Part shown: piece after piece, positions 54,142-64,000 of the stretch
Numbering within the stretch: the first letter of the stretch is position 1
How the letters are laid out: each line of letters opens with the position of its first letter
From: DAOUMU01 sp034409055
Lineage (GTDB): Bacteria; Chloroflexota; Anaerolineae; 4572-78; J111
NCBI GenBank assembly: GCA_034409055.1
Contig: DAOUMU010000536.1
Span: forward strand, 24,398 to 88,397
Length of the DNA: 64,000 nt
Direction: 5' to 3'
Notes under the pieces: generated by a model
Told to the model about the DNA's origin: nothing
Databases searched by the model: none
The model's input: the letters and a program-made list of their open reading frames with translations, nothing else
Translations under genes and position numbers: made by a program

Positions 54142-54185
54142 GAATGCGTTTAGTATAACGCCAAGTATGTAGGAGCGAGGTAAAG

Positions 54186-57014
54186 ATGAACGAAGATCAA
54201 GCTCAACTGAAAAAAATTACCAACCTTCGCTGGCGAGCCGAAAAAGCAATGCACGATCAACCGGTAGATCTGACAGAATTATCGACTGAGGACATACGTC
54301 GCCTGGTTCACGAGTTGCAAGTCCATCAGGTTGAGTTGGAAATGAAAAATGAAGAATTGCGCCAGGCCCAACAGGAACTGGCAGAGTCACGCGATAAGTA
54401 TGCTGATCTCTATGACTTTGCTCCTGTTGGCTATTTCACAATCAGTGAGGAGGGGCTGATCCTGGAGGCAAATCTGACCGGTGCAACCATGTTGGGGGTG
54501 GAAAGAGACGATTTGATTAAGCAGCCGTTGCCCCGTTTCATTGTCAGGGAGGATCAGGATAGCTATTATCTTCACCAACGGGATCTTTTTCAAGCCCAAA
54601 CACCGCAGGTTTGTGAAATCAGGTTGGTAAAAAAGGATGCCTCCCAGTTCTATGCACGCATAGAAGCGATAGTGGTGCAGGATAGCGAGGGTGATACACC
54701 CGTGTGTCGAACCGTGATGAGCGACGTCACCGAGCAGATGCAGACGAAGGAAGTGCTGAGGAAGTCAGAGGAAAAGTGGCGTTCCCTGGTGGAGAATGCT
54801 CCCGAAAGGATAATAACCTTACGGATGCGGATAGAGGAGACGCTGCGACAACGCACAGCCCAGTTGGAGGCACTGCGAGAGGTAGGGCTGGAGATCACCG
54901 CCCAGTTGGACCTGGACGCCCTGCTTCACTCTATTGCCTCTTGGGCGCTGGAAATGGTGGGTGGGATCTCCGCCGGGGTGTGTCTCTACCGGCCAGAACA
55001 GGATGTACTTGAGACAATTGCGGTCGTCGGCGTCACCATTACCCCTATAGGGAGCACTTTACGGCAAGGTGAGAGCCTCTCCGGCAGAGTCTGGGAGACG
55101 GGTGAACCAGTGGTGGTAGACGATTACCGGCACTGGGAGGGACAGATAGCCGCCTACCAGGAGCTCCCCATTGGGGCGATGTTAGGCGTGCCGATCTGTT
55201 GGGGGGAAGCGTTCCTGGGAGTGTTGAGCGTTGTGTCTGATTCTCCCCACGCCTTCACTCAAGCCGACGCCGAGTTGCTGAACTTGTTCGCCACCCAGGC
55301 CGCCATTGCCATCCGCAACGCCCGGCTGTATGAGACCGAGCAAAAACGAGCCACTCAATTGGCTGTGGTCAACCAGGTGGCCCGAAAGGCCGTCTCAATC
55401 CTGGATCCGGATCAGCTTCTCCAGGAGATTATCATCGACATTCAAGAAGGTTTCAAGTATCATAACATGATCCTTCTCCTGCTCAATGAATCCACCGGCG
55501 AGTTAGGCAGCCAGGCCATAGCTGGCGGGTTCGAGGACATAGCCCCACCCGACTACTGGCAGAAGGTGGGGGAAGGGCTGATCGGTTGGACGGCCGAAAC
55601 AGGACAGCCGCTCATGGTCAACAATGTGAGCCAGGACCCCCGCTACATCGTCGGCTTTAGGGAAGAGGTGTCGACCAAGTCAGAATTGTGTGTGCCCCTC
55701 AGCTTGGGCGATCAGGTTATTGGTGTACTTGACGTTCAGGAAACTCGGTTGAATGCCTTCGACGAGACGGACCTCACGGCCATGGAGACCCTGGCCGATC
55801 AAATTGCCGTGGCTATCAAGAACGCGCGGTTGTACCATGAGGCGCAGCAAGAACTGACCGAGCGCAAGCGGGCGGAGGAAGCGCTGCAACAACGTAACCG
55901 CGAGTTGGCGCTGCTCAATCAAGTTAGCCAGACATTCGTCTCTACCCTCGATATAGACCAGGTGCTCGTCACCGTCTTGGAGGAGGTACGCCATCTGCTG
56001 GATGTGACCGCTTGCTCAATCTGGTTGGACAACCCGGAGACAGGTGAACTGGTCTGTCATGAGATCATTGGTCCCCAAAACGAGGTGATACGTGACTGGT
56101 ATTTGTCGCTGGCAAAAGGGTTGGCCAGCCGGGCGGTTCGCAGCGGAGAAAGCCTGATCGTGCCGGATACACGAACTGACGAACGCTATTTTAAGGGGGC
56201 AGATGAGCAAACCGGTCTGGTACCACGTTCCAATCTTAGTGTCCCGTTGCGGGTCAAGAATAATGTGATCGGCGTGCTCCAGGTGGTGGATACAGCGGTC
56301 GGCCGTTTCAGCTCAACAGACCTGGCGTTACTGGAGCCACTGGCTGTGACGGCGGCTATCGCTATCGAGAATGCCCGGTTGTATGAACAGACACGGCAAG
56401 ACGCCGAAGTCAAAGCGACATTGCTACGCGAGGTGAACCACCGGGTTCAGAATAATTTAGCCGCTATTATTAGCCTGCTCAATCTCGAGAAAGACCGAAC
56501 CGGGGTGGATCAGACCATGTACCAGGCCATTATGCAGAACCTGATCAGCCGCATTCGGGGCCTGGCTGCCGTCCATCGCCTGCTTTCCGCTACCGGGTGG
56601 GCCCCCCTATGCTTAAGTGAACTGGCCGAGCAGGTCATCGACTCAGCCTTACAGGTCCTGCCCCGGGATAAATACGTGTTCGTGGATGTGTCCCCTTCTG
56701 CAGTGTGCATAGCGCCCGGGGAGGCCAATGACCTGGCTCTGGTCATTAACGAACTGGTCACCAATAGCATCAAATATGCCTGGCCGGCGAGCCAGGTGGG
56801 CCACATTGCTGTCCACATTGACCGGGCAGACGATTGGATTCTGTTCGAATTTCGAGATGATGGACGGGGTTATCCAGAAGAGGTTCTACGTTGGAAACGC
56901 TATAACATCGGGTTAGAATTGATCCAGAGTATGATGGGCTATGGGCTAGAGGGAGAGATGATCTTATCCAACGACCAGGGAGCTGTGACGACAATTCGAT
57001 TCAAAACTATGTAA
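54186..57014 (+). CDS. PAS/GAF multi-sensor histidine kinase, HisKA_2 type
   Basis: 942 aa, cytoplasmic (no TM segments). Order: N-terminal coiled coil, PAS (about 65-180: YDFAPVGYFTISEEG), the stub of a second PAS (SEEKWRSLVENAPERI then directly coiled coil), three GAF domains (about 230-395, 400-560, 590-735) each ending IAI.NARLYE or similar, then HisKA_2 with LREVNHRVQNNLAAIISLL (phospho-acceptor His752) and a HATPase (N-box NELVTNSIKYAW, G1 FRDDGRGYPEEV, G2 GLELIQSMMGYGLEG). No receiver domain and no adjacent response regulator, so an orphan kinase. GAGG 9 bp before the ATG. Confidence 0.93.
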   Translation: MNEDQAQLKKITNLRWRAEKAMHDQPVDLTELSTEDIRRLVHELQVHQVELEMKNEELRQAQQELAESRDKYADLYDFAPVGYFTISEEGLILEANLTGATMLGVERDDLIKQPLPRFIVREDQDSYYLHQRDLFQAQTPQVCEIRLVKKDASQFYARIEAIVVQDSEGDTPVCRTVMSDVTEQMQTKEVLRKSEEKWRSLVENAPERIITLRMRIEETLRQRTAQLEALREVGLEITAQLDLDALLHSIASWALEMVGGISAGVCLYRPEQDVLETIAVVGVTITPIGSTLRQGESLSGRVWETGEPVVVDDYRHWEGQIAAYQELPIGAMLGVPICWGEAFLGVLSVVSDSPHAFTQADAELLNLFATQAAIAIRNARLYETEQKRATQLAVVNQVARKAVSILDPDQLLQEIIIDIQEGFKYHNMILLLLNESTGELGSQAIAGGFEDIAPPDYWQKVGEGLIGWTAETGQPLMVNNVSQDPRYIVGFREEVSTKSELCVPLSLGDQVIGVLDVQETRLNAFDETDLTAMETLADQIAVAIKNARLYHEAQQELTERKRAEEALQQRNRELALLNQVSQTFVSTLDIDQVLVTVLEEVRHLLDVTACSIWLDNPETGELVCHEIIGPQNEVIRDWYLSLAKGLASRAVRSGESLIVPDTRTDERYFKGADEQTGLVPRSNLSVPLRVKNNVIGVLQVVDTAVGRFSSTDLALLEPLAVTAAIAIENARLYEQTRQDAEVKATLLREVNHRVQNNLAAIISLLNLEKDRTGVDQTMYQAIMQNLISRIRGLAAVHRLLSATGWAPLCLSELAEQVIDSALQVLPRDKYVFVDVSPSAVCIAPGEANDLALVINELVTNSIKYAWPASQVGHIAVHIDRADDWILFEFRDDGRGYPEEVLRWKRYNIGLELIQSMMGYGLEGEMILSNDQGAVTTIRFKTM

Positions 57015-57035
57015 CATAATATCTATTTTGGAGAC

Positions 57036-57728
57036 TCAGCTATTGTTTCCCGAACCGTTATCTACCACCCGTCCGTCTTGCAGTTTGACCACCCGCCGGG
57101 CAAAGGCCACGACGCGCGGGTCGTGGGTAGCAAAGATAAAGGCCGTGCCCGTCTGTTCGTTGAGTCGCCGCATAATTTCCATAGCCTGGCTGCCGTTGGC
57201 CGTGTCCAGGTTGGCCGTGGGCTCGTCGGCCAGCACCAGCGCGGGGCGCGACCCCAGGGCGCGGGCAATAGCCACCCGCTGCTGTTCCCCACCGCTCAAC
57301 TGGTCGGGCCGGTGGTCGGCCCGGTCGGCCAGCCCTACTGCTTCCAGCATCTCCAGCGCCCGTTCCCGTCGTTCCGCAGTTGGTACGTCGTTCAACAGCA
57401 GCGGCAGTTCCACATTTTCATAAGCGGTCAGAACCGGCACCAGGGCAAAGAATTGAAAGATAAAGCCGATCATCTCCCGCCGCAGGTCGGCCCGTTGGTT
57501 GGGGTTGAAGCGGGTCACGTCTCGCCCATTGATTTTTACCGAGCCCCGGTTGGGCTTGTCCAGGCAACCCATCAGTTGCAGCATCGTGGTTTTGCCGGAG
57601 CCCGATGGGCCAACCAGGGCGGTAAATTCTCCATCTTCAATATTTAAACTTACGCCGTCCAGGGCGCGGGTTTCCACTTCGCCAACGGTATAGATTTTGG
57701 TCACATTCTCTAGTTGGATAACTGACAT
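57036..57728 (-). CDS. ABC transporter ATPase, MacB/LolD type
   Basis: 230 aa. Walker [17 protein letters not shown]-loop in [20 protein letters not shown], signature [16 protein letters not shown], Walker [15 protein letters not shown]-loop FATHDPRV. Serves FtsX-type permeases that extract or export lipids, lipoproteins or peptides from the membrane. Last gene of the - strand operon; its ATG is preceded by AAGGAG. Confidence 0.94.
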   Translation of the reverse strand: MSVIQLENVTKIYTVGEVETRALDGVSLNIEDGEFTALVGPSGSGKTTMLQLMGCLDKPNRGSVKINGRDVTRFNPNQRADLRREMIGFIFQFFALVPVLTAYENVELPLLLNDVPTAERRERALEMLEAVGLADRADHRPDQLSGGEQQRVAIARALGSRPALVLADEPTANLDTANGSQAMEIMRRLNEQTGTAFIFATHDPRVVAFARRVVKLQDGRVVDNGSGNNS

Positions 57729-57793
57729 GGGATAGCTCCTTATTTTCCAAAACTCCAGAGCCTAACAGTCTTAAAGACCTTTAGGAGGTGGGT

Positions 57794-59023
57794 TTATAAT
57801 GAACGTAACGCGTCAACCGGTTCCTGCCGGGCCGCGAATCGAGCCGGGTACAGGGAGGCCAGCACAACAAAGACCAGCGTCCAGACCGACAGCCACATAA
57901 ATGTGCCAGGCACAAAATGAGCGTACATGGTTGACCCAATGGCAAAGTTGCTGCCTGCCACAGAGGCGGCTGCCCCGATAGGGATACCGACGTTCGACAG
58001 GTAGACCACTCCCCCCGAACCGAGGGCAAACCCCACCACAATACCCGCCAGCCCCAAAATTAACGCCTCGAACAAAAACATCTGCATAATTTGCCGGCTT
58101 TTCATACCCAACGCGGCCAAAATACCGATTTCACGGATACGCTCAAAGACCGCCATCAGCAGGGTATTGGCAATAATGACGGCCACAATCAGCATAACAA
58201 TGGCGTCCAGGATCACATAAAAGCTCATCGCGGTTTCAATCGTTTGCAAAACAAACTGGTTTGAATCTCGCCAGGTGAGCGTGGCCGCGTCCTGGCTCTG
58301 GATGGTTGAGGCCACTTTGTCGGTGTCATCTTGCCGGTGCAGTAACACCACAATGGCGCTGGCCCGCTCGCCGGTGCGGGCAAAGGCCTGCGCCTTGCCC
58401 AGCGGCATAAACACCGCGCTTTCATCGTAGCTGACAATGCCAGTTGAAAACAGGCCGCGAATAGTGAAGTTGGCTTCATCTGCGTTGCCGTCGGCATTGA
58501 CCAGAGCCAGGTTTACCCTTTGGCCGACCCCCAACCCCAGGCTGGCGGCCAGGGGTTGGCCAATCATAATGCCGCTCCGATCATCCGGCCTCAGAAATTC
58601 GCCGCTCAGCAGCGACTCCCGAATGGGGTCATAAAGTTGGGAGGTGGGGTCAATTCCAAAAATCTGCAAACTGACCGATTCGTTGCCGGTACTCAAAATA
58701 CTGCCGGCCCATAACACGGGAGCCGCGGCTTTTACCTCGCTCATCCGGTTGAGGCGCGTGGCCAGGCCGTCGGGATTGCTGAGCAGGTCCTGCCATTGTA
58801 AGCTTAATTTCTTTTCTTGATAGGAGGGCGCCCGGAGTTGCACGTGGCCCGTTCTCAGGCGGATGCTGTTTTGCAGCGCATCTTGCCACACTCCGGCGAT
58901 CAGGCCGTTGAACATCATCAACATAGCCAGGCCCAGGGCCACGGCCAGCAGCGTTAAAATAGAACGCCGCCGGTTGCGTAACAAGTCTCGATAGGCAATG
59001 GTCCATAATTTACCAGATGTCAT
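57794..59023 (-). CDS. FtsX/MacB-type ABC permease A
   Basis: 409 aa: N-terminal TM helix (ILTLLAVALGLAMLMMFNGL), large extracytoplasmic MacB_PCD-like domain, then three C-terminal TM helices with the FtsX core (ERIREIGILAALGMKSRQIM) and GLAGIVVGFALGSGGVVYLS. Ends ARQEPVDALRSL, the cytoplasmic tail seen in many FtsX permeases. Separated from permease B by 12 bp; the two are paralogues of the same length. Shares the single ATPase. Confidence 0.92.
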   Translation of the reverse strand: MTSGKLWTIAYRDLLRNRRRSILTLLAVALGLAMLMMFNGLIAGVWQDALQNSIRLRTGHVQLRAPSYQEKKLSLQWQDLLSNPDGLATRLNRMSEVKAAAPVLWAGSILSTGNESVSLQIFGIDPTSQLYDPIRESLLSGEFLRPDDRSGIMIGQPLAASLGLGVGQRVNLALVNADGNADEANFTIRGLFSTGIVSYDESAVFMPLGKAQAFARTGERASAIVVLLHRQDDTDKVASTIQSQDAATLTWRDSNQFVLQTIETAMSFYVILDAIVMLIVAVIIANTLLMAVFERIREIGILAALGMKSRQIMQMFLFEALILGLAGIVVGFALGSGGVVYLSNVGIPIGAAASVAGSNFAIGSTMYAHFVPGTFMWLSVWTLVFVVLASLYPARFAARQEPVDALRSL

Positions 59024-59035
59024 TTTTTAGGTCTC

Positions 59036-60265
<1,230 letters not shown>

Positions 60266-60337
60266 GGGTTGACCTCCTTGCTGCGTTTGAAAGACTTGAG
60301 TTGATCTTCGGACAACAGTCTCGTGTTGGGGGAAAGC

Positions 60338-62734
60338 CTACTCATAAGCCAACACCTCCCGCACTGTCAACCGGGCGGCGTTGAGGGCCGGCAGCAAGCT
60401 GGCAACAGCCCCCAGAACCATAACCAGGATTAGCCACAAAAGCGTACCGCCGATAGAAAAGGCGTAACCAAGCGGGGAACCGAATAAAAGTTGGCCCACC
60501 GCATCACTAATCAACTTGCTCAGGGGCAGGGCAATCAGGGTGCCGGCCAGCCAACTTATGGCTCCAATGAAGATGCCTTCAAACAGGATGATTTTTAGGA
60601 TAGTTCGAGTGGCTGCGCCCACGGCCCGCATGACCCCAATTTCGCGGGTGCGCTCCAGTACGTTGATGCTCATGGTGCCCATTAAGCCCAATCCGCCCAC
60701 GGCGGCCAGCACAATGGCTACAATAACCAATAAAGCCGATACGATATAGAAAATACCTGCGATGGACTGCTTGTCCAGTTCAGCCGGGGCCACTATGCTG
60801 ACCCGAAAGCCCGCTTTGGCCAGATGATCTTCGATAATGTGGCTCATTTCGGTTTGATACGCGCCACTATGATGCTCGGTAATGACCATCACATAATCTG
60901 CCTGGCCGGTTTGGCCCAGTATTCGACTTAAGGTCTCGTATCTGACAAAGGCCATAGGGGTAACGTTGGCGGCCTGGGCCAGGCCAACCACCTGCCAGGC
61001 CCGCTCTTTGCCCTCTATTTTGAGAATAACCTCACCGCCCACCTGAATGTCCGGGTCGTCTCGTAGGGCCATGGTATCCAACACAACGGCATTTTCATCA
61101 CCGGGTTGCAGCCAGCGGCCTTCAACCAGCGTGGGGTTAATCACCCTGGTATCGGCTTTAGGGGCAAACATGATGATGTTGGCGCTGTTGGTGCCGTCGG
61201 GCCGGACCCGGCGGGTGGTGTAATAGCCCAGCCCTTCGGTATCTACCACGCCCGGCACCTGGGCCAGGGTGCGGGTTACTTCCTCGACCCGGTAGGGACG
61301 GCTGAACATCACCGCCACATCATACTGGTAGTAGGCCAGCATGTTATCTAAGGTGCCGCGCAGCGAGCTTTGCAAGCTGGCAAAGGTAATAAACACGGCA
61401 CTGCCTATAATGAGTGTGCCCAGGGTCAGCAGCAACCGTTTTTTGCGGCGAAAGGTGTTGCGCACAGAAATTAAAGTCGGGCGTGTAAGCCAGCGTAACA
61501 GCGCCCGGCTGGTCAGCCACTGGTCAATGCGGCTGGTGCCAAATTGCCCTTTGCCCAGCCCCTGGCTGCTAATGGCTTCGTGTACGGTAAGGCGCGTCCC
61601 GCTAAATATCGGAAAGAAGCCGGCCACCAGCGGCACCAGCAGGGCAATAGCCACTTGTAAGAACAAGGCCGACCGCGGTATCTGGAAATCAACAATATCA
61701 AAATTAAGCAGCCCGGCAATAAATTGGCTAATATAAAAGGCGCTGACTCTGCCCAGTGGCAGGGCAATGAGCAAGGCTAACAGCCCAAAAGCCAAGATCA
61801 TCGCCATATACATGCGCACAATGTGGCCGGTGCGAGCGCCAAGGGTTTTCATCACCCCAATCTGGGTCACTTGTTGGGTTAAAATGGCCGAGATGGTATT
61901 GACCACCAAAAAACCGCTTAAAATGAGCGACAGCAGCCCAACCGTGCCCAAAATAGCTAAAATAGCCTGGATGACGTAATCCACCGGCGGCTGGTCAGGG
62001 TCCTGGGTCAGGGTGTATAGCACGGTTCGGCCGCTATCTTCAATTTTATCCTGCACTTCATCGGTGACGGTTTTGACGTGGTCTGGGTCGTACCGGTTTC
62101 CGGCCACCCTGAGGTGCATTTCATTAAAGCCGCGCGGTTCCTCCAGCCATTCCAGCATATCCATGGTAATGTGGCCGTAGCCCAGCCCGCTCAACACATA
62201 AAGAGAGCCTTGCATATCGTGGGTTAGCCCGGCAACTTTTACCTGGCGCTCTTTACCGCTGGGCGTTTTGATGGTAACAGTATCGCCCACCTTGGCCTTG
62301 ATCAGCCCCAACGCCGAACGTTCGATCAAAATTTCATGATCATCAGGCGGCCAGGCTCCGCTTTCTGACTTTACTATGGAGACCTTCATCTCATCGAAAT
62401 CAGGGATGGCGACGAGCTGGGTGTTAATCCATTCGTTGGGGCCGGTTTTCAGGCGCACCGTTACGCTGCGCCGGGCATCGGCGTCTTCTATCTCTCTCAT
62501 ATTGCGGACGGTTTTTATTAAATCCTCGTCAAAGGGGCTTACGGTGAGGATGATGGCGTGGGCCGGATTGGTGGCGGCGTAGGTTTGGGTCAGGCTGTCG
62601 GACAAGGCAGTCCGAGAATTGAGAATAGTCCCCACTGCAAATACGCCCACGGCAATAGAGAGGACCACCAGGGCGGTGCGGCTCTTATTCATCCACAAAT
62701 CACGGATAACTTTGCGCCAACGAGGTCTAAGCAA
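60338..62734 (-). CDS. Large FtsX-domain ABC permease
   Basis: 798 aa, two FtsX units. TM1 ALVVLSIAVGVFAVGTILNS at the N-terminus, a first extracytoplasmic domain, TM bundle 270-400 (TQIGVMKTLGARTGHIVRMY), a hinge, TM near 435-455, a second extracytoplasmic domain, and a final bundle (VLERTREIGVMRAVGAATRT) ending AARLTVREVLAYE. The architecture resembles two-FtsX-domain permeases of lipid/peptide export systems. TTG start with AAAGGAGG about 10 bp upstream and no nearby ATG, so translation may be kept low. Second gene of the operon after tetR. Confidence 0.9.
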   Translation of the reverse strand: MLRPRWRKVIRDLWMNKSRTALVVLSIAVGVFAVGTILNSRTALSDSLTQTYAATNPAHAIILTVSPFDEDLIKTVRNMREIEDADARRSVTVRLKTGPNEWINTQLVAIPDFDEMKVSIVKSESGAWPPDDHEILIERSALGLIKAKVGDTVTIKTPSGKERQVKVAGLTHDMQGSLYVLSGLGYGHITMDMLEWLEEPRGFNEMHLRVAGNRYDPDHVKTVTDEVQDKIEDSGRTVLYTLTQDPDQPPVDYVIQAILAILGTVGLLSLILSGFLVVNTISAILTQQVTQIGVMKTLGARTGHIVRMYMAMILAFGLLALLIALPLGRVSAFYISQFIAGLLNFDIVDFQIPRSALFLQVAIALLVPLVAGFFPIFSGTRLTVHEAISSQGLGKGQFGTSRIDQWLTSRALLRWLTRPTLISVRNTFRRKKRLLLTLGTLIIGSAVFITFASLQSSLRGTLDNMLAYYQYDVAVMFSRPYRVEEVTRTLAQVPGVVDTEGLGYYTTRRVRPDGTNSANIIMFAPKADTRVINPTLVEGRWLQPGDENAVVLDTMALRDDPDIQVGGEVILKIEGKERAWQVVGLAQAANVTPMAFVRYETLSRILGQTGQADYVMVITEHHSGAYQTEMSHIIEDHLAKAGFRVSIVAPAELDKQSIAGIFYIVSALLVIVAIVLAAVGGLGLMGTMSINVLERTREIGVMRAVGAATRTILKIILFEGIFIGAISWLAGTLIALPLSKLISDAVGQLLFGSPLGYAFSIGGTLLWLILVMVLGAVASLLPALNAARLTVREVLAYE

Positions 62735-62813
62735 TATGATTGGCCTCCTTTAGCTGAGTAGACGCAGAAGGTAAAGCGTCACCCCTTCCCATAAGAAGTC
62801 CATGTTTGACTCC

Positions 62814-63488
62814 TTATAGCCACGGCTTCACCTGCTCGAGATCAAACAGCGTTATGGATCCGGTAGGGGCATTCAGGGTGCGCTCTATGGCATAATGATA
62901 AACTATAGTTTTTCTTTCGATGATTGCCAGCGTGTCATCATTGTGGGTCTCGTTCAAGATTATTTTGGCCAGCGTGTCAGATAACGCTTGTCCTATTTGC
63001 AACACAATCTCGGCAATGTCAGCCGGGTAGTCGGTGGCAAAGGTACCTTCGGCCATTCCTTGCTCAATGATTTGGGCCAGGAGCGGCATGGTCTTCTCAA
63101 CCGAAGTCGTCGTGACTTTATGTCGTAGAATAGCATTTTCATCTTTGTACCAGATGTTCATAATGTCCAGGAAAAAAGCTTTATTCTCAACTTTCCAGTC
63201 GGCGAGGTCACTAAAAAACCCCTCAAATTTTTCTAAGGCGGAAAGTTGGTCATCTGCTACCAACGGTTCTAGCGATTGTAGCGTTTGCTCAATCATCCGT
63301 TCAATCATCGCATCCAGTAAATCCAGTTTGGAGCTGAAATAATGGTAAAACGTCCCTTTGGCAATACCAATCTCGGTGATAATGTCCTGGACTGAGGTCT
63401 GTTCATAGCCCTTTTGATAAAAGAGTCTCTGGGCCACATCAAGAATTTCACTGCGCCGCACGTCGGGGTCTTTGACGATTCTAGCCAT
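62814..63488 (-). CDS. TetR-family transcriptional repressor
   Basis: 224 aa. The N-terminal HTH has RRSEILDVAQRLFYQKGYEQ, TSVQDIITEIGIAKGTFYHY and FSSKLDLLDAM; the C-terminal part is a ligand-binding helical domain without recognised ligand. First gene of the operon; about 80 bp separate it from the large permease. A palindromic operator lies immediately upstream, overlapping the predicted transcription start, so it very probably represses itself and the exporter and is released by an exported compound. Confidence 0.95.
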   Translation of the reverse strand: MARIVKDPDVRRSEILDVAQRLFYQKGYEQTSVQDIITEIGIAKGTFYHYFSSKLDLLDAMIERMIEQTLQSLEPLVADDQLSALEKFEGFFSDLADWKVENKAFFLDIMNIWYKDENAILRHKVTTTSVEKTMPLLAQIIEQGMAEGTFATDYPADIAEIVLQIGQALSDTLAKIILNETHNDDTLAIIERKTIVYHYAIERTLNAPTGSITLFDLEQVKPWL

Positions 63489-63507
63489 GTTTCATCTTCC
63501 TTCGTTA

Positions 63508-63564
63508 TAGACCGACCGTCGGTCGGTCTAAGGATATTGTAATCTCATTTGCGCGTTCTGTCAA
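63508..63564 (-). promoter_or_regulatory. tetR promoter and palindromic operator
   Basis: Read on the - strand: -35 TTGACA (63559-63564), exactly 17 bp, -10 TACAAT (63536-63541), then after a short gap a perfect palindrome of 11-bp arms around one central base (63508-63530; core GACCGACC-n-n-n-GGTCGGTC). The operator covers the expected transcription start. AAGGAAG about 8 bp before the ATG follows. A near-consensus sigma70 promoter under tight repression is the simplest reading. Confidence 0.9.
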
Positions 63565-63849
63565 AAATACCAAGCAGGCGACGTGAGGGTTTATAGCGTA
63601 AAAACATCACGCTTCACGTTTCAAGGCACCTTTACCCACCAAAAATCATTGCGCAGTACGCAATACGCAGTAAACCTAAACCCCATCCCCATCAATCACG
63701 CCTGATCCGTTCAAAACACCAAAACCCACAACAGCCCAGCAAACCGCGCCACTGTAGCTTTTTTTTAATTAAGATGGTAAAATATTATGGTAGACTTGTA
63801 GGGTATTATCGGACTACTGCCTGCCTATTGCCCCGATACAGGGGATTAG
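63565..63849 (+). other. Intergenic region with short repeats
   Basis: About 285 bp. Contains GCGTAAAAACATCACGCTTC and TTGCGCAGTACGCAATACGC repeats of the kind seen in other spacers of this window, plus a T8/AATTAA AT-rich run at about 63760-63790. No gene seen; the right part may belong to the end of the mobile element that follows. Confidence 0.45.
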
Positions 63850-64000
63850 GTGGGCGGTGACTATATAGCCCTTACAGCGGCGCTGGGCGGCCATCTGTGC
63901 TACTGTGAGCATTGTGAGGAGGTCCATTACTGCTACCACTCCTGCCAGAACCGGCACTGTCCCCAATGTCAGCACCAGGCGGGTCAACAGTGGTTGGCTC
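63850..64000 (+). mobile_element. IS91-like transposase, N-terminal zinc-binding part (runs off the window)
   Basis: From GTG 63850 the frame reads VGGDYIALTAALGGHLCYCE, then HCEEVHYCYHSCQNRHCPQC and QHQAGQQWLA without a stop. C-x2-C...C-x4-(R/N)-H-C-P-x-C is the zinc-binding domain at the start of IS91/IS801-type Y1-transposases ('HSC.NRHCP.CQ'). Only about 50 codons are in the window. The preceding in-frame stop (TAG) at 63847-63849 leaves the true start uncertain. IS91 elements move by rolling-circle replication. Confidence 0.8.

Overview
The window looks like chromosomal DNA of a free-living bacterium, most likely Chloroflexota (Anaerolineae/Caldilineae-like). The support is indirect: the style of the proteins (a DUF3592 protein with a TPR-like start, GAF-rich kinases, a short Cys-motif protein, three-permease FtsX exporters), AAGGAGG-type ribosome binding sites, and intergenic spaces full of palindromic repeats and gene remnants. 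No rRNA, tRNA or CRISPR array was seen. The taxonomic call is inference.

Region 1 (1-9407, + strand) is a sugar-uptake locus. It holds the 3' end of an AraC-type response regulator, a YesM-type histidine kinase, two paralogous YtfQ-like lipoprotein binding proteins, two YtfT/YjfF-like permeases and a two-domain YtfR-like ATPase. The best-known relative is the E. coli galactofuranose importer. A lipoprotein gene and an IS1-like transposase remnant lie between the permeases, and a frameshifted third permease remnant closes the locus.

Region 2 (9404-17352) is housekeeping and decay. It has a cytoplasmic 5'-nucleotidase-family phosphoesterase and aconitase on the - strand, a DUF3592 membrane protein, remnants of crtI and a lycopene cyclase joined head to head, and an MFS exporter.

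Region 3 (17715-52789, + strand) is a large exopolysaccharide/O-antigen-type locus. A MarR-type EPS regulator is followed by about 25 closely packed or overlapping genes: two UDP-GlcNAc 2-epimerases, six glycosyltransferases (one GT2, the rest GT4-like), an asparagine synthase-like amidotransferase, four methyltransferases, three NodB-type deacetylases, a PIG-L deacetylase, two DegT-type aminotransferases, two sulfotransferases, a FemAB/GNAT acyltransferase, a flippase, an epimerase/dehydratase, an unrecognised toroid-like protein and an unrecognised polytopic membrane protein. A MntA-HepT toxin-antitoxin pair, a large O-antigen ligase/polymerase with TPRs and a UDP-sugar dehydrogenase follow. 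Together they should make, decorate (N-acetyl, amide, sulfate, methyl), flip and polymerise an acidic surface glycan. The initiating phosphoglycosyltransferase and the export proteins are not in the window.

Region 4 (52827-64000) begins with a cyclophilin. A stretch of inverted repeats follows, with a metF remnant and a small Cys-motif gene, then a PAS/GAF histidine kinase. A - strand operon comes next: a TetR repressor with a textbook promoter/operator, three FtsX-type permeases and one MacB/LolD-type ATPase. The right edge enters an IS91-like transposase.
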